From the NCBI GenBank assembly GCA_937907645.1, contig CALCWV010000030.1:1-11591 (forward strand): DNA of 11,591 bases, given 5' to 3'. Of the stretch, positions 5,698 through 11,591 are shown piece after piece (the stretch's first letter is position 1; every line of letters starts with the position of its first letter). The notes beneath the pieces are model-generated. The model was not told the origin of the DNA. It saw only the letters and a list, made by a program, of their open reading frames with translations, and searched no databases. The position numbers and the translations under genes were made by a program. The stretch is from an uncultured Clostridia bacterium. GTDB lineage: Bacteria > Bacillota > Clostridia > Christensenellales > UBA1242.

Positions 5698-6487
5698 ATT
5701 TCCTTGTTCCGTCATAGATTTTTCCAGTAATATTTAGTAGCCAAGATTTAGGCGCAAGATTTGAAACGAAGTATAGAAGTTTATATTTCCTGCCCACGAT
5801 GACCATTGGCTTTGAGCGTTTTTTGTTTGCTTGTTTGTATATTGCTTTTGCCACAACAATCGGAAGCATGCGCTTGTCGTCGCCCTTGTCAATTTTGTTT
5901 GTAGCGACGGAGATTCTATCTCCATATCTCTCATTTGTTTTAAATTCTTTCACTCTGTTTTTTGTAAAGTTTGTCTTTGTGTTTCCTGGGCACATAACAG
6001 TTACATCAATGCCCAAAGGTTTAAGCTCCATTCTAAGACTGTATGAAAGATTTACAACGGCAGATTTGCTTGCACCATACATAGCTCTAAAAGGAATAGG
6101 GAAGAGTGCCATTGCACTTCCTAGATTGATAATCTTTCCTCCTTTTTGCATAAGAGGAAGGGCTTTTTGAATACATGTCAGTGTTCCAAAATAGTTAACC
6201 TTAAAAATATTCTCACACTCTTCGGCAGATAAAAGTTCAGTGACTCCCGACATGCCGTAGCCTGCGTTGTTTATGAGGATATCGATTCTTCCATATTCAT
6301 TTTTTATTTCTTCAAAAGCGGCGGACACCTCATCGGAATTTGATACATCTGCGACATAGTTTTTATCTCCAATTTCGCCCTGCGTTTTGGAAATATTTAT
6401 TACTTTGTCTCCGTTATTTTTAAAAAGCTCGGCAGTTTTTAGTCCAATTCCGCTTGATGCGCCTGTAATAACTACAATTCTATTCAT
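5696..6487 (-). CDS. Short-chain dehydrogenase/reductase
   Basis: A 263-residue classical SDR: a cytoplasmic NAD(P)-dependent oxidoreductase of unknown substrate. Seen here: TGASSGIG at residues 8-15 (cofactor loop), D48 after a beta strand, NNAG at 73-76, N98, catalytic S124, Y137 and K141 (YGASK), and PGNTKTNF after it. Length is close to the family norm of about 250-265. An AGAGG site lies 5-6 nt before the ATG. The gene follows the operon at 6539-8979 on the same strand but has its own promoter in the gap, so it may be transcribed both ways. The substrate cannot be told from the sequence; SDRs with this arrangement act on sugars, steroids, fatty acyl groups and others. Confidence 0.92.
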   Translation of the reverse strand: MNRIVVITGASSGIGLKTAELFKNNGDKVINISKTQGEIGDKNYVADVSNSDEVSAAFEEIKNEYGRIDILINNAGYGMSGVTELLSAEECENIFKVNYFGTLTCIQKALPLMQKGGKIINLGSAMALFPIPFRAMYGASKSAVVNLSYSLRMELKPLGIDVTVMCPGNTKTNFTKNRVKEFKTNERYGDRISVATNKIDKGDDKRMLPIVVAKAIYKQANKKRSKPMVIVGRKYKLLYFVSNLAPKSWLLNITGKIYDGTRK

Positions 6488-6504
6488 ATTAACCTCTCAT
6501 GGAT

Positions 6505-6533
6505 ATTTTACATTAATATATTCCTTTTTGCAA
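6505..6533 (-). promoter_or_regulatory. Promoter of the short-chain dehydrogenase
   Basis: TTGCAA (6528-6533) and TAAAAT (6505-6510) on the minus strand are spaced by 17 bp. The predicted start gives a leader of roughly 10 nt, which still includes the AGAGG ribosome binding site. Confidence 0.65.
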
Positions 6534-6538
6534 ATGAA

Positions 6539-7300
6539 TTAGTAGAACTGTTCAATTTTTGTTATTTTCCAATAATAGGTGTAAGTAGTAAGCAAAATTT
6601 TAGCTGACCTAACTTTAGATACGAGATAATTAGGTTTGACCATAAGATATTGCTCAACGGTGTTATCAGAAATTGTTTGAGATCCAACTGCTCTAGTAAA
6701 TGTTTTTACAACTGTGTCCGAAGAGCCCTTTATTCTATGTAGCTCGCCGGTTAGTCGCGTCATGCTTTCGTCGTCAATTGACTGATATCCCTCTGGTACA
6801 TATTTTGTTTCTTGATAGCTGTTATATGACCTGCTTGTAGGGAACGAATATGTACCCGTCCAAACAGTGTGCCATGATTTTACATGTGTTTTAAAGGAAG
6901 GGGTGAAGACAACTTTAGTTGTATCAACTAAGTCTGTTTCATGAATAAAAAAGTTACATGGAGAGACGTATCTAGTATAATTTTTTGTTCCTACAAATTC
7001 AATTTTAACTCTATCAAAGTCGTATTCGGCAGGTTTATATGCTGTGCAAGTTATTTCTAAGTTATCTTCAAAGTACACATATCCATTGTTTTTAACAACA
7101 ACTGTGTCGTCCTCTTCAGCGGTGGTCTCAATTCTTTTAATAGTTGCATATCCGTTTTCTGGATTTACTATTTCAATAGGAACTCTTCTTGCCCACACGC
7201 AAGTCATTATTTCGTCGCCCTTTTTTACATAAACGGCATAGCATTCTCTTGTCGTTGTTTTTACTCGATCTGGGCGGATTCCATTAATTTGAATTGGCAT
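6539..7300 (-). CDS. Unrecognised beta-rich protein of a tail-fibre-type operon
   Basis: A 253-residue protein I do not recognise as a whole. It begins MPIQINGIRPDRV and continues AVYVKKGDEIMTCVWAR, a pattern like small phage structural or appendage proteins that open with an NG motif and a VW strand. Residues 41-100 (PENGYATIKR, then a DD turn, NNGYVYFEDNLEITCTA) resemble bacterial beta-repeat domains of the type GTVTVSR ... NGxxIYYGDxL. The rest is beta-rich, with many Y, T and S. No signal peptide or membrane segment is seen. A frame to 7348 is open, but the ATG at 7300 has GGAGGAA 7 nt upstream and lies 1 nt after the stop of the repeat gene, so it is coupled to it. An extracellular or virion-type structural role is inference. 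Confidence 0.75.
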   Translation of the reverse strand: MPIQINGIRPDRVKTTTRECYAVYVKKGDEIMTCVWARRVPIEIVNPENGYATIKRIETTAEEDDTVVVKNNGYVYFEDNLEITCTAYKPAEYDFDRVKIEFVGTKNYTRYVSPCNFFIHETDLVDTTKVVFTPSFKTHVKSWHTVWTGTYSFPTSRSYNSYQETKYVPEGYQSIDDESMTRLTGELHRIKGSSDTVVKTFTRAVGSQTISDNTVEQYLMVKPNYLVSKVRSAKILLTTYTYYWKITKIEQFY

Positions 7301-7301
7301 A

Positions 7302-8315
7302 CTATTCCTCCGATGTTGTTTCTGTATCGCTTGTCGGGAGCGTAACAATAAGAAGGGAGTTTACCAATTCGACGTTTTCTATAGGACAACCCACCAAATC
7401 GGTGAATGCACCTGTTTTTGCGATAGCAGCAAGTGACGAATCGTCGGCTTTAGCGTTCCAAGCGTCCTTTTCTTTATCTGTTACAACGCGGTGATAGTTA
7501 TCATCAATCATCTCAGAAAGATATGTCTTTATTTGATTAGTTCTGGCGACGTCCGAAGGAAGAACGTATTTGTTTGCTTGCTCTTCTATGTTTAAAAGTT
7601 TTTGCCTATCGTCAGCGGTGTAATTGCAGTCGGTGTGAACGTAGTTTTGGTCGCTTACAATGTAATCGGGAAGAATGTTTTTTGTTGCACCCGCTTCTAT
7701 TCCTTCAAGCTTGATTCTGTGAGAAAGAGTAAAGTTGTTGTCAGTGTGAACATAGCTAGAGTCTGTTACAATATTTTTTGGAAGAACAGTTTTATTCGCA
7801 CCTTCTTCGATTCCAGCAAGTTTAGTCTTTTGCGCATCTGTAAAATTATTGTCAGTGTGAACATAGTCCGCGTCTGTCACAAGATTTTCTGGGAGAACTG
7901 TTTTGTCCGCCCCTTCCTCAATTCCTGCGAGTTTTGTTTTTTCATCAGTAGTGTAGTTGTTGTCTGTGTGCACGTAATTTTTGTCTACAACTACGCCTTC
8001 TGGGATTTCTCCGCCCGATGATCCTGAGCCTAGAGTTGCAAGTTTGACTTTTTCCTCAGTTGTAAAGTCGTTTGTTGACAGCTGTTTTCCTTCGACCTTG
8101 TCAACTTTTGTGTCCTGCAAATTTGAAATGCTGTCAATATTTGCTTGGACCTTACTTGGAAGGGAATTGATAACCTCGACTTGCTCTTGAAGTGACTCGA
8201 GAGCGGAAATATCAAGTTTTTCGAGAGTAGCCTTGATGTTTTCAAGAGCCTCTCGAGTTAAGGCCCAGACAGATTTTCTGAGCTGGCCTAATTCATTATT
8301 CATGTCTATTTTCAT
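7302..8315 (-). CDS. Phage tail-fibre-type repeat protein
   Basis: A 337-residue protein. Residues 1-70 are rich in heptad-like helix (LEKLDISALESLQEQVEVI), probably a coiled coil. Residues 71-95 (KVEGKQLSTNDFTTEEKVKL) are a degenerate first unit of a phage tail-protein motif. Residues 109-256 are four 37-residue repeats with the core YVHTDNNFT and KLAGIEEGANKTVLP, common in tail fibres and head fibres. The C-terminal part (TGAFTDLVGCP) is another tail-fibre motif. No signal peptide is present. The ATG at 8315 follows AGGAG by 7 nt; a longer frame to 8336 lacks such support. It ends in TAG, which shows that TAG is a stop here. No other phage tail genes are nearby, so it is a prophage remnant or an adopted fibre (inference). 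Confidence 0.85.
   Translation of the reverse strand: MKIDMNNELGQLRKSVWALTREALENIKATLEKLDISALESLQEQVEVINSLPSKVQANIDSISNLQDTKVDKVEGKQLSTNDFTTEEKVKLATLGSGSSGGEIPEGVVVDKNYVHTDNNYTTDEKTKLAGIEEGADKTVLPENLVTDADYVHTDNNFTDAQKTKLAGIEEGANKTVLPKNIVTDSSYVHTDNNFTLSHRIKLEGIEAGATKNILPDYIVSDQNYVHTDCNYTADDRQKLLNIEEQANKYVLPSDVARTNQIKTYLSEMIDDNYHRVVTDKEKDAWNAKADDSSLAAIAKTGAFTDLVGCPIENVELVNSLLIVTLPTSDTETTSEE
7548..7991 (-). repeat. Four tandem 111-bp in-frame repeats
   Basis: Four copies of a 111-bp unit (37 codons) fill 444 bp inside the fibre gene. The phase can be checked from the plus-strand motif gtcngtgtg at 7629, 7740, 7851 and 7962, exactly 111 bp apart. The two middle protein copies are closest; the last copy (read 5' to 3' on the minus strand) is the most diverged. 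Confidence 0.93.
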
Positions 8316-8346
8316 AAAAAAACTCCTTTTTTTCAAAAAGAGTAAT

Positions 8347-8979
8347 TTATTTTTCTTTCTTTTTCAATAATTTGTGCCACTTTTTTTTCTTCTTAAATCC
8401 AAGCATTATGAGGATAACTCCAACGATTGCTGTGATTATACTAAAAGCAATGATGACGCCTTTGTTTACGCCGTTTGGCGAGAGGTTTACTGTTTCTACT
8501 TGACCGATGTAGACGTTTCCGTTAAAGCTAAATTTAATCTTTGTAAATTCTTTTTCAGAATTAAATCCTTCATAGATGTATATTTCGTGTCCAGGATCAA
8601 GAGAAATATTTTCCATAAGAGTTCCATCTAAAGTGTATACATCTGTCTTTTTAATTATTTCCCCGTTATATACTGGGATTTCTTCTTGATCGTCGTGATA
8701 AATACCGGCGATTTCAGCGGGAATATATCCTATATATTCGGTGTTTTCATATGTATATGATATTTTATAGTAGTCCGAATTTTCTTCCAATAAAACCAGC
8801 TTTTCGCCACCGCTAATTTTAAAATCATAATGCTCAGTGTGAGTAGCGTCTTTGTAAAGATATGAGTAGCTTGTATTAATTGTAACATACTGGGCATCGG
8901 CAAAAGACACACTTTGCGGAAAGCTAAGTGACAAAATAAACATATTTATTATTAAAATCAGCACAAATATCTTTTTCAT
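8347..8979 (-). CDS. Secreted SH3-like protein with C-terminal membrane anchor
   Basis: A 210-residue protein. A signal peptide covers residues 1-28 (MKKIFVLILI..., AxA-type site SFADA). Two SH3b-like segments follow: about 30-92 (YLYKDA, GEKLVLLEENSDYYKISY, YIGYIP) and about 102-166 (DVYTLDG, GHEIYIYEG, FTKIKF, YIGQV). A membrane helix lies at 174-195, and a strongly basic tail (KKKKKWHKLLKKKEK) should stay in the cytoplasm. The expected topology is N-outside, facing the cell wall, which SH3b domains often bind. It is the first gene of an operon with the fibre-repeat gene, 31 nt downstream. There is no Shine-Dalgarno sequence, and the -10 lies 7 nt from the ATG, pointing to a leaderless message. 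The binding partner is unknown. Confidence 0.85.
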   Translation of the reverse strand: MKKIFVLILIINMFILSLSFPQSVSFADAQYVTINTSYSYLYKDATHTEHYDFKISGGEKLVLLEENSDYYKISYTYENTEYIGYIPAEIAGIYHDDQEEIPVYNGEIIKKTDVYTLDGTLMENISLDPGHEIYIYEGFNSEKEFTKIKFSFNGNVYIGQVETVNLSPNGVNKGVIIAFSIITAIVGVILIMLGFKKKKKWHKLLKKKEK

Positions 8980-8985
8980 ATTAAT

Positions 8986-9014
8986 ATTATCTAAAATTAC
9001 ACGGCAAAAGTCAA
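8986..9014 (-). promoter_or_regulatory. Promoter of the SH3/fibre operon, possibly leaderless
   Basis: TTGACT (9009-9014) and GATAAT (8986-8991) on the minus strand are spaced by 17 bp. Only six bases (8980-8985) separate the -10 from the ATG at 8979, so the usual start site would be the A of the ATG. The -35 directly abuts the terminator of the upstream operon. Confidence 0.75.
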
Positions 9015-9016
9015 GT

Positions 9017-9052
9017 AAAAAAAGAAAAGCTGCACTTATTTGGAGCTTTTCT
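9017..9052 (-). terminator. Terminator of the toxin-like operon
   Basis: AGAAAAGCT (minus strand 9044-9052) pairs perfectly with AGCTTTTCT (9023-9031) over a 12-nt loop, and the T-run extends to 9017. It closes the operon that ends at 9121. The gap 9053-9120 holds only a 7-bp inverted repeat (9101-9107 / 9125-9131). Confidence 0.85.
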
Positions 9053-9120
9053 TATTAATAAAAAGCGGAAGTAAAGATAAAGGGTGTGCTAAAACGCTTC
9101 GGTTACATCGTCTTTTTTAT

Positions 9121-9576
9121 TTACTGTAACCAATGGGCATTTTTAACCTCATTCCAAATATTTTTTACAAGTTTATTGTCAATTTGTGCTTTTTGTTTAA
9201 ACTCTTCTATGTCTTTAAATGTTTCATATAAACTTGTGTTTATTCCCCAAAATTCTAGACCTATATCTTGCACGGCCATTAAACAATAAACGGTTTCTTT
9301 ATAAGTAAATTCCATTTCTCCATAAAAGTTGAATCCTTCAATAAAATCGTTAAAGTCAGGAGTAAAAGGTTTACCTGTACGATATAGTTGCTTTGCCTTA
9401 TTTAAAGATATTAAGTTTGGGCAAATTATCCTGTCTGGGAATTCTTCATGAATAGTACTTTTAACCCAGGAACAGTTAGGACATTTTTCTCCATTCCCAT
9501 TAGAGTCCATAAAAATTAAACCATTACAAACGGGACATCTTGTTTGTATATTATATTTATGTATTTTATAACCCAT
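9121..9576 (-). CDS. Zinc-ribbon protein resembling CPCC-type immunity proteins
   Basis: A 151-residue cytoplasmic protein. The N-terminus has CPVC (C14, C17) and CPNC (C32, C35), a four-cysteine zinc ribbon, followed by EEFPD, ISLNKAKQLYRTGKP, which resembles the CPCC cysteine-rich family often found beside polymorphic toxins. Residues about 85-150 (EMEFTYKETVYCLM, GLEFWGIN, ETFKDIEEFKQKAQIDNKLVKNIWNEV) match a common small Clostridial domain whose members end in a KxLKEIWxxV helix and often sit in accessory toxin loci. The ATG has AGGAGG 5 nt upstream and lies 13 nt after the toxin-like gene, the usual order toxin then immunity. An immunity role is inference from position and pattern. It is the last gene before the terminator. 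Confidence 0.7.
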   Translation of the reverse strand: MGYKIHKYNIQTRCPVCNGLIFMDSNGNGEKCPNCSWVKSTIHEEFPDRIICPNLISLNKAKQLYRTGKPFTPDFNDFIEGFNFYGEMEFTYKETVYCLMAVQDIGLEFWGINTSLYETFKDIEEFKQKAQIDNKLVKNIWNEVKNAHWLQ

Positions 9577-9589
9577 TTCAACCTCCTTT

Positions 9590-9886
9590 TTAGCAATAAT
9601 CAGAACTTATTTCCCTATTTTCATCATAAATTTGCCTAGGACTATTTTGATTCCAATTCCATGGATGGTCATGAGGGAATATATGTGGCTTTCGTGGATT
9701 GCCATCTTTGTGTTTCCAATCTCTGTTCATGGTAGCTCTACCATCCGGGCCATACCATCTTTGTTGTATAAGTTCGTCTTGATCATCTTTTAGATCTATA
9801 CGAGTGTTCGGATCCCCTATAGCTTTTAAATCTCCTATTTTGCTTATTACGCTTTCAATTCCGCCGCTCGGTGAACACATTCCCAT
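9590..9886 (-). CDS. Small protein resembling a polymorphic-toxin C-terminal domain
   Basis: A 98-residue protein without signal peptide. After MGMCSPSGG and a short helix come IGDPNTRIDL (23-32), RWYGPDGRA (43-51), NRDWKHKDGNP (54-64) and PHIFPHDHPWNW (67-78). The succession PNTRIDL, RWYGPDGR, R-D-xH, PHDH-W resembles the C-terminal tip of Rhs/LXG-type toxins, perhaps the family annotated as bacterial toxin 24; I recall this only by pattern. H59, H68, H72 and H74 are candidate catalytic residues. The gene is not a broken toxin end: an AGGAGGTG site 5 nt upstream, inside the HNH gene, and a 1-nt stop/start overlap show that it is translated alone, coupled to the HNH gene. The activity is unknown. 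Confidence 0.65.
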   Translation of the reverse strand: MGMCSPSGGIESVISKIGDLKAIGDPNTRIDLKDDQDELIQQRWYGPDGRATMNRDWKHKDGNPRKPHIFPHDHPWNWNQNSPRQIYDENREISSDYC

Positions 9887-10713
9887 TATAGCACCTCCTG
9901 TGGTAAAAGTTCAAATGTTTTAGAAGAAGTTGAACCTCCTTCACCAAATAAAGTAAAAGTCAGTTCTTTCCCTTGTAGATTTTCAACGTTTAGGAAAGTT
10001 CTAAATTTTCCTACAAGATTATATTTTGTTTTTATTCTTTGCTTATCTAAGAACCATTCAATTTTATTGACATCATGACTTAAAATTTCTATAGTTCCCT
10101 GATAGTTATCAATGTTAATGGATATTATTTTTGGAGGATTAAACCAAAATTTGGGCGGGATGGATCGTTTAAGATAAAACAATCTTTTTTTATCTTCAAA
10201 TAGAATTGTTTTCCAATCAATATTTTCATAAACACTTCTTATTAAAGGGATATTTCTTTTATTTATAGATGAATTTTTAAGGCCAAACTTAGTTAAGTCA
10301 GCGACTATTTTCCAACGATAAATTTTGTTTAATTCTTCAAATTTCATTTGCGCCTGTGCCAAGGAAGACGCATAATCTAATTCGCTGCAATTATTAACCT
10401 TCATAAAGTGTCTTTTTGTTTCTTCTTCAAATCCCAGTCTCTGGGAATTTTTGATATGTTTTACGCCATGACACTTACTGCAAATTGCAATAATATCTTT
10501 TAGAGTTTGAGTTTTGCTATTAATATCAAAAGACCAAACTTCGTGAGCGTCTAAATTATCAGTTTTAAAGCCACAAATTTGACATTTGTGGTTTGCTCTT
10601 TTATAACAATGATTTCTTAAAACATCCCACTCCTTTTTAGGTAATGTTTTGCTGAAGTCATTGTTCCAAGCCCCTTTTGGGAGTAGATCTATAGTTAGTT
10701 TTAAGTTTAGCAT
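9886..10713 (-). CDS. HNH nuclease with C-terminal Ig-like extension
   Basis: A 275-residue protein. Residues 26-90 form an HNH/treble-clef nuclease: C44 and C47 (CQIC), H57 in AHEVWSFD, then C78, C81, H82 and H86 in CSKCHGVKH. The HEVWxxD and CxxCHxxKH pattern fits a widespread HNH family that cuts nucleic acid. Residues about 100-195 are helical and basic. Residues about 196-270 (IISINIDNYQGTIEI, KIEWFLDKQRI, FRTFLNVENLQG, ELTFTLFGEGG) look like an Ig-type beta sandwich, unusual for a small HNH protein. An AGGAG site lies 5-6 nt before the ATG, 8 nt after the DUF4417 pseudogene. Its last codons carry the ribosome binding site of the next gene. No secretion signal is seen. Confidence 0.8.
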   Translation of the reverse strand: MLNLKLTIDLLPKGAWNNDFSKTLPKKEWDVLRNHCYKRANHKCQICGFKTDNLDAHEVWSFDINSKTQTLKDIIAICSKCHGVKHIKNSQRLGFEEETKRHFMKVNNCSELDYASSLAQAQMKFEELNKIYRWKIVADLTKFGLKNSSINKRNIPLIRSVYENIDWKTILFEDKKRLFYLKRSIPPKFWFNPPKIISINIDNYQGTIEILSHDVNKIEWFLDKQRIKTKYNLVGKFRTFLNVENLQGKELTFTLFGEGGSTSSKTFELLPQEVL

Positions 10714-10721
10714 AATATCTC

Positions 10722-11451
10722 CTATATTTCCGGATATATCGCACCGGCGAGATATTTTTTTGTAAATTCAGCGAGTCCAATTTTTTTTATGATTTCTTCT
10801 TTATTATAAGGTTCAATCGCTTTTATATTTCCTTTCATTTCATCGAATGGTGTTCCATAACAAATTATTACCGAGGGTTCTATAATTTCTAGCATTTTAT
10901 TATATCCTAACATGAAACCTGTTTTGTTGTGTTCTCTTGTATAAGTTGACACTGCTACCACGGAACCTTTTTTCAATTCCATCAAAACAAAATTCCATAC
11001 AGGGTATTGATCCCCACGACACAGTCGGGATAACTTTCATTCCTTGTTTTTGCCAAAATGCTCCACACCAACGATTTTTAAAAACACTATCAATTTGACG
11101 CGCAAGAGGCATGTCTTTATATGTGCTAAATTCGGGTGTTAATAAAGCGTAATATTGATCTAGTTTTTCAAATGTGTTTTCGGGTTCTTCATAAACTTTG
11201 TCAAACAGCCAATCATACGTAAAAAAATGAATTGTCTTGTGTTTATTTTCTTCGTCATCTAATCTGGTTTTTGTAAAACTCAATAATTCAATTTTATCTA
11301 AATCAATTTGTTGTTTCTTTATAAGTGGAATCCCATACTTTCCTACACCCTTAAATTCGTTTCTAACTAGCCTTTGTTTATTAGTTCTTTTTGTTTCTTA
11401 ATATAATGTTGTTTTCGCATCCGATTCAATATTTAGATTATTTATATCCAT
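10722..11451 (-). pseudogene. DUF4417 protein gene, broken by TAA and a frameshift
   Basis: The start is ATG at 11449-11451 with AAAGGAG 6 nt upstream. After 17 codons an in-frame TAA (11398-11400) occurs, yet the same frame goes on with RLVRNEFKGVGKYGIPLI, IHFFTYDWLF, LLTPEFSTYKDMPLARQI, WCGAFWQKQGMKVIPTVSW and EFCFDGIEK. At the A-run (plus-strand T6, 10968-10973) it must shift by one base to continue as KGSVVAVST, GFMLGYNKMLEIIEPSVIICYG and end in TAG at 10722. The joined order matches DUF4417, a family of unknown function common in phages and mobile elements; intact length would be about 242. One extra A in the run explains the shift. It is the first gene of the operon. Bases 11452-11591 upstream hold no clear promoter. 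Confidence 0.78.
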
Positions 11452-11591
11452 ACTCTTCTCCTTTTTAATGCAACTCTCTTAAGGGGATTTAAAACCTTTC
11501 TAGATTGATGCAATAAAAGAATAAATTGAGAAAAAGGCAAAAACAATGATTTGTGTCACTTTTTATTGTTATATCGGTGCAAAATTTATAA

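Noticed and set aside
5799..6170. 123-codon plus-strand frame opposite the short-chain dehydrogenase
   Set aside because: The minus strand encodes a complete SDR with all motifs; the plus frame has no ribosome binding site and no recognisable motif.
7602..8021. 139-codon plus-strand frame with repeated VSVNIVRVCHK-type segments
   Set aside because: It is the antisense shadow of the 111-bp repeats of the fibre gene; it has no ribosome binding site, and the repeats keep any frame open or closed together.
8195..8258. 9-bp inverted repeat ACTCGAGAG / CTCTCGAGT
   Set aside because: It lies within coiled-coil codons of the fibre gene with a 46-bp loop; rich in Leu-Glu/Ser codons and most likely chance.
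4057..8336. General reassignment of TAG as a sense codon
   Set aside because: TAG ends the fibre gene at 7302-7304, where the next gene's ATG and ribosome binding site follow at once, and TAG also ends the DUF4417 frame 8 nt before the HNH start; TAG is a normal stop here.
9101..9131. 7-bp inverted repeat GGTTACA / TGTAACC considered as a terminator
   Set aside because: It overlaps the stop of the zinc-ribbon gene but lacks a T-run in the right place; the strong stem at 9023-9052 is the better terminator.
11520..11575. AACAAT / ATTGTT arms considered as a terminator or operator upstream of DUF4417
   Set aside because: Only six base pairs with a long AT-rich loop; not distinguishable from chance at this base composition.
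1..11591. CRISPR array, rRNA, complete insertion sequence
   Set aside because: No regularly spaced identical repeats with unique spacers, no rRNA signature and no transposase were seen; the only tandem repeat is coding (7548-7991).

Overview
The window looks like a stretch of chromosome from a low-GC, Gram-positive-type bacterium (Firmicutes/Clostridia-like). The signs are AT-rich intergenic DNA, strong AGGAGG-type ribosome binding sites, TTGACA/TATAAT-type promoters with 17-bp spacers, hairpin-plus-T terminators, and tRNAs with encoded CCA. Short intergenic gaps and many surface or mobile-type genes suggest a host-associated commensal, but this is inference; no rRNA or other taxonomic marker is present.

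Layout. (1) 1-1150: a terminator, a 10-bp direct repeat, tRNA-Thr(GGT) on the minus strand, then a plus-strand promoter and long leader driving an 88-aa stand-alone version of the domain that links the kinase and C-terminal parts of FakA/YloV proteins. After it lies a C-terminal remnant of a TraX-family membrane protein. (2) 1261-3973: lysine/diaminopimelate genes. dapB (minus) is divergent from asd and lysC (plus; ATGA overlap). The aspartokinase is short and lacks a full regulatory ACT pair. dapA is not in the window. (3) 4057-5258: two decayed surface-protein genes on the minus strand: a two-repeat DUF11-type protein with one in-frame TAG, and the C-terminal end of a cell-surface beta-sandwich protein with in-frame TGA and TAA codons. 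(4) 5388-5527: tRNA-Ser(TGA) with a clear promoter and terminator. (5) 5696-8979, all minus: a probable operon of a secreted, membrane-anchored SH3-like protein, a phage tail-fibre-type protein with four 37-residue repeats, and an unrecognised beta-rich protein, followed by a short-chain dehydrogenase with its own promoter. The first gene's promoter is so close to its ATG that the message may be leaderless. (6) 9121-11451, all minus: a tightly packed accessory operon with a broken DUF4417 gene, an HNH nuclease with a C-terminal Ig-like extension, a 98-aa protein resembling a polymorphic-toxin tip, and a zinc-ribbon protein resembling immunity proteins.

How it fits together. Asd, LysC and DapB serve aspartate-to-diaminopimelate synthesis for peptidoglycan and lysine. 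Regions 3, 5 and 6 are accessory: surface display, appendage-like and toxin/defence-like genes. Several are broken by single-base changes while the metabolic genes are intact, which suggests active turnover of accessory content. The best candidate for an undescribed system is the HNH / toxin-like / zinc-ribbon operon in region 6; second is the tail-fibre-repeat operon in region 5.
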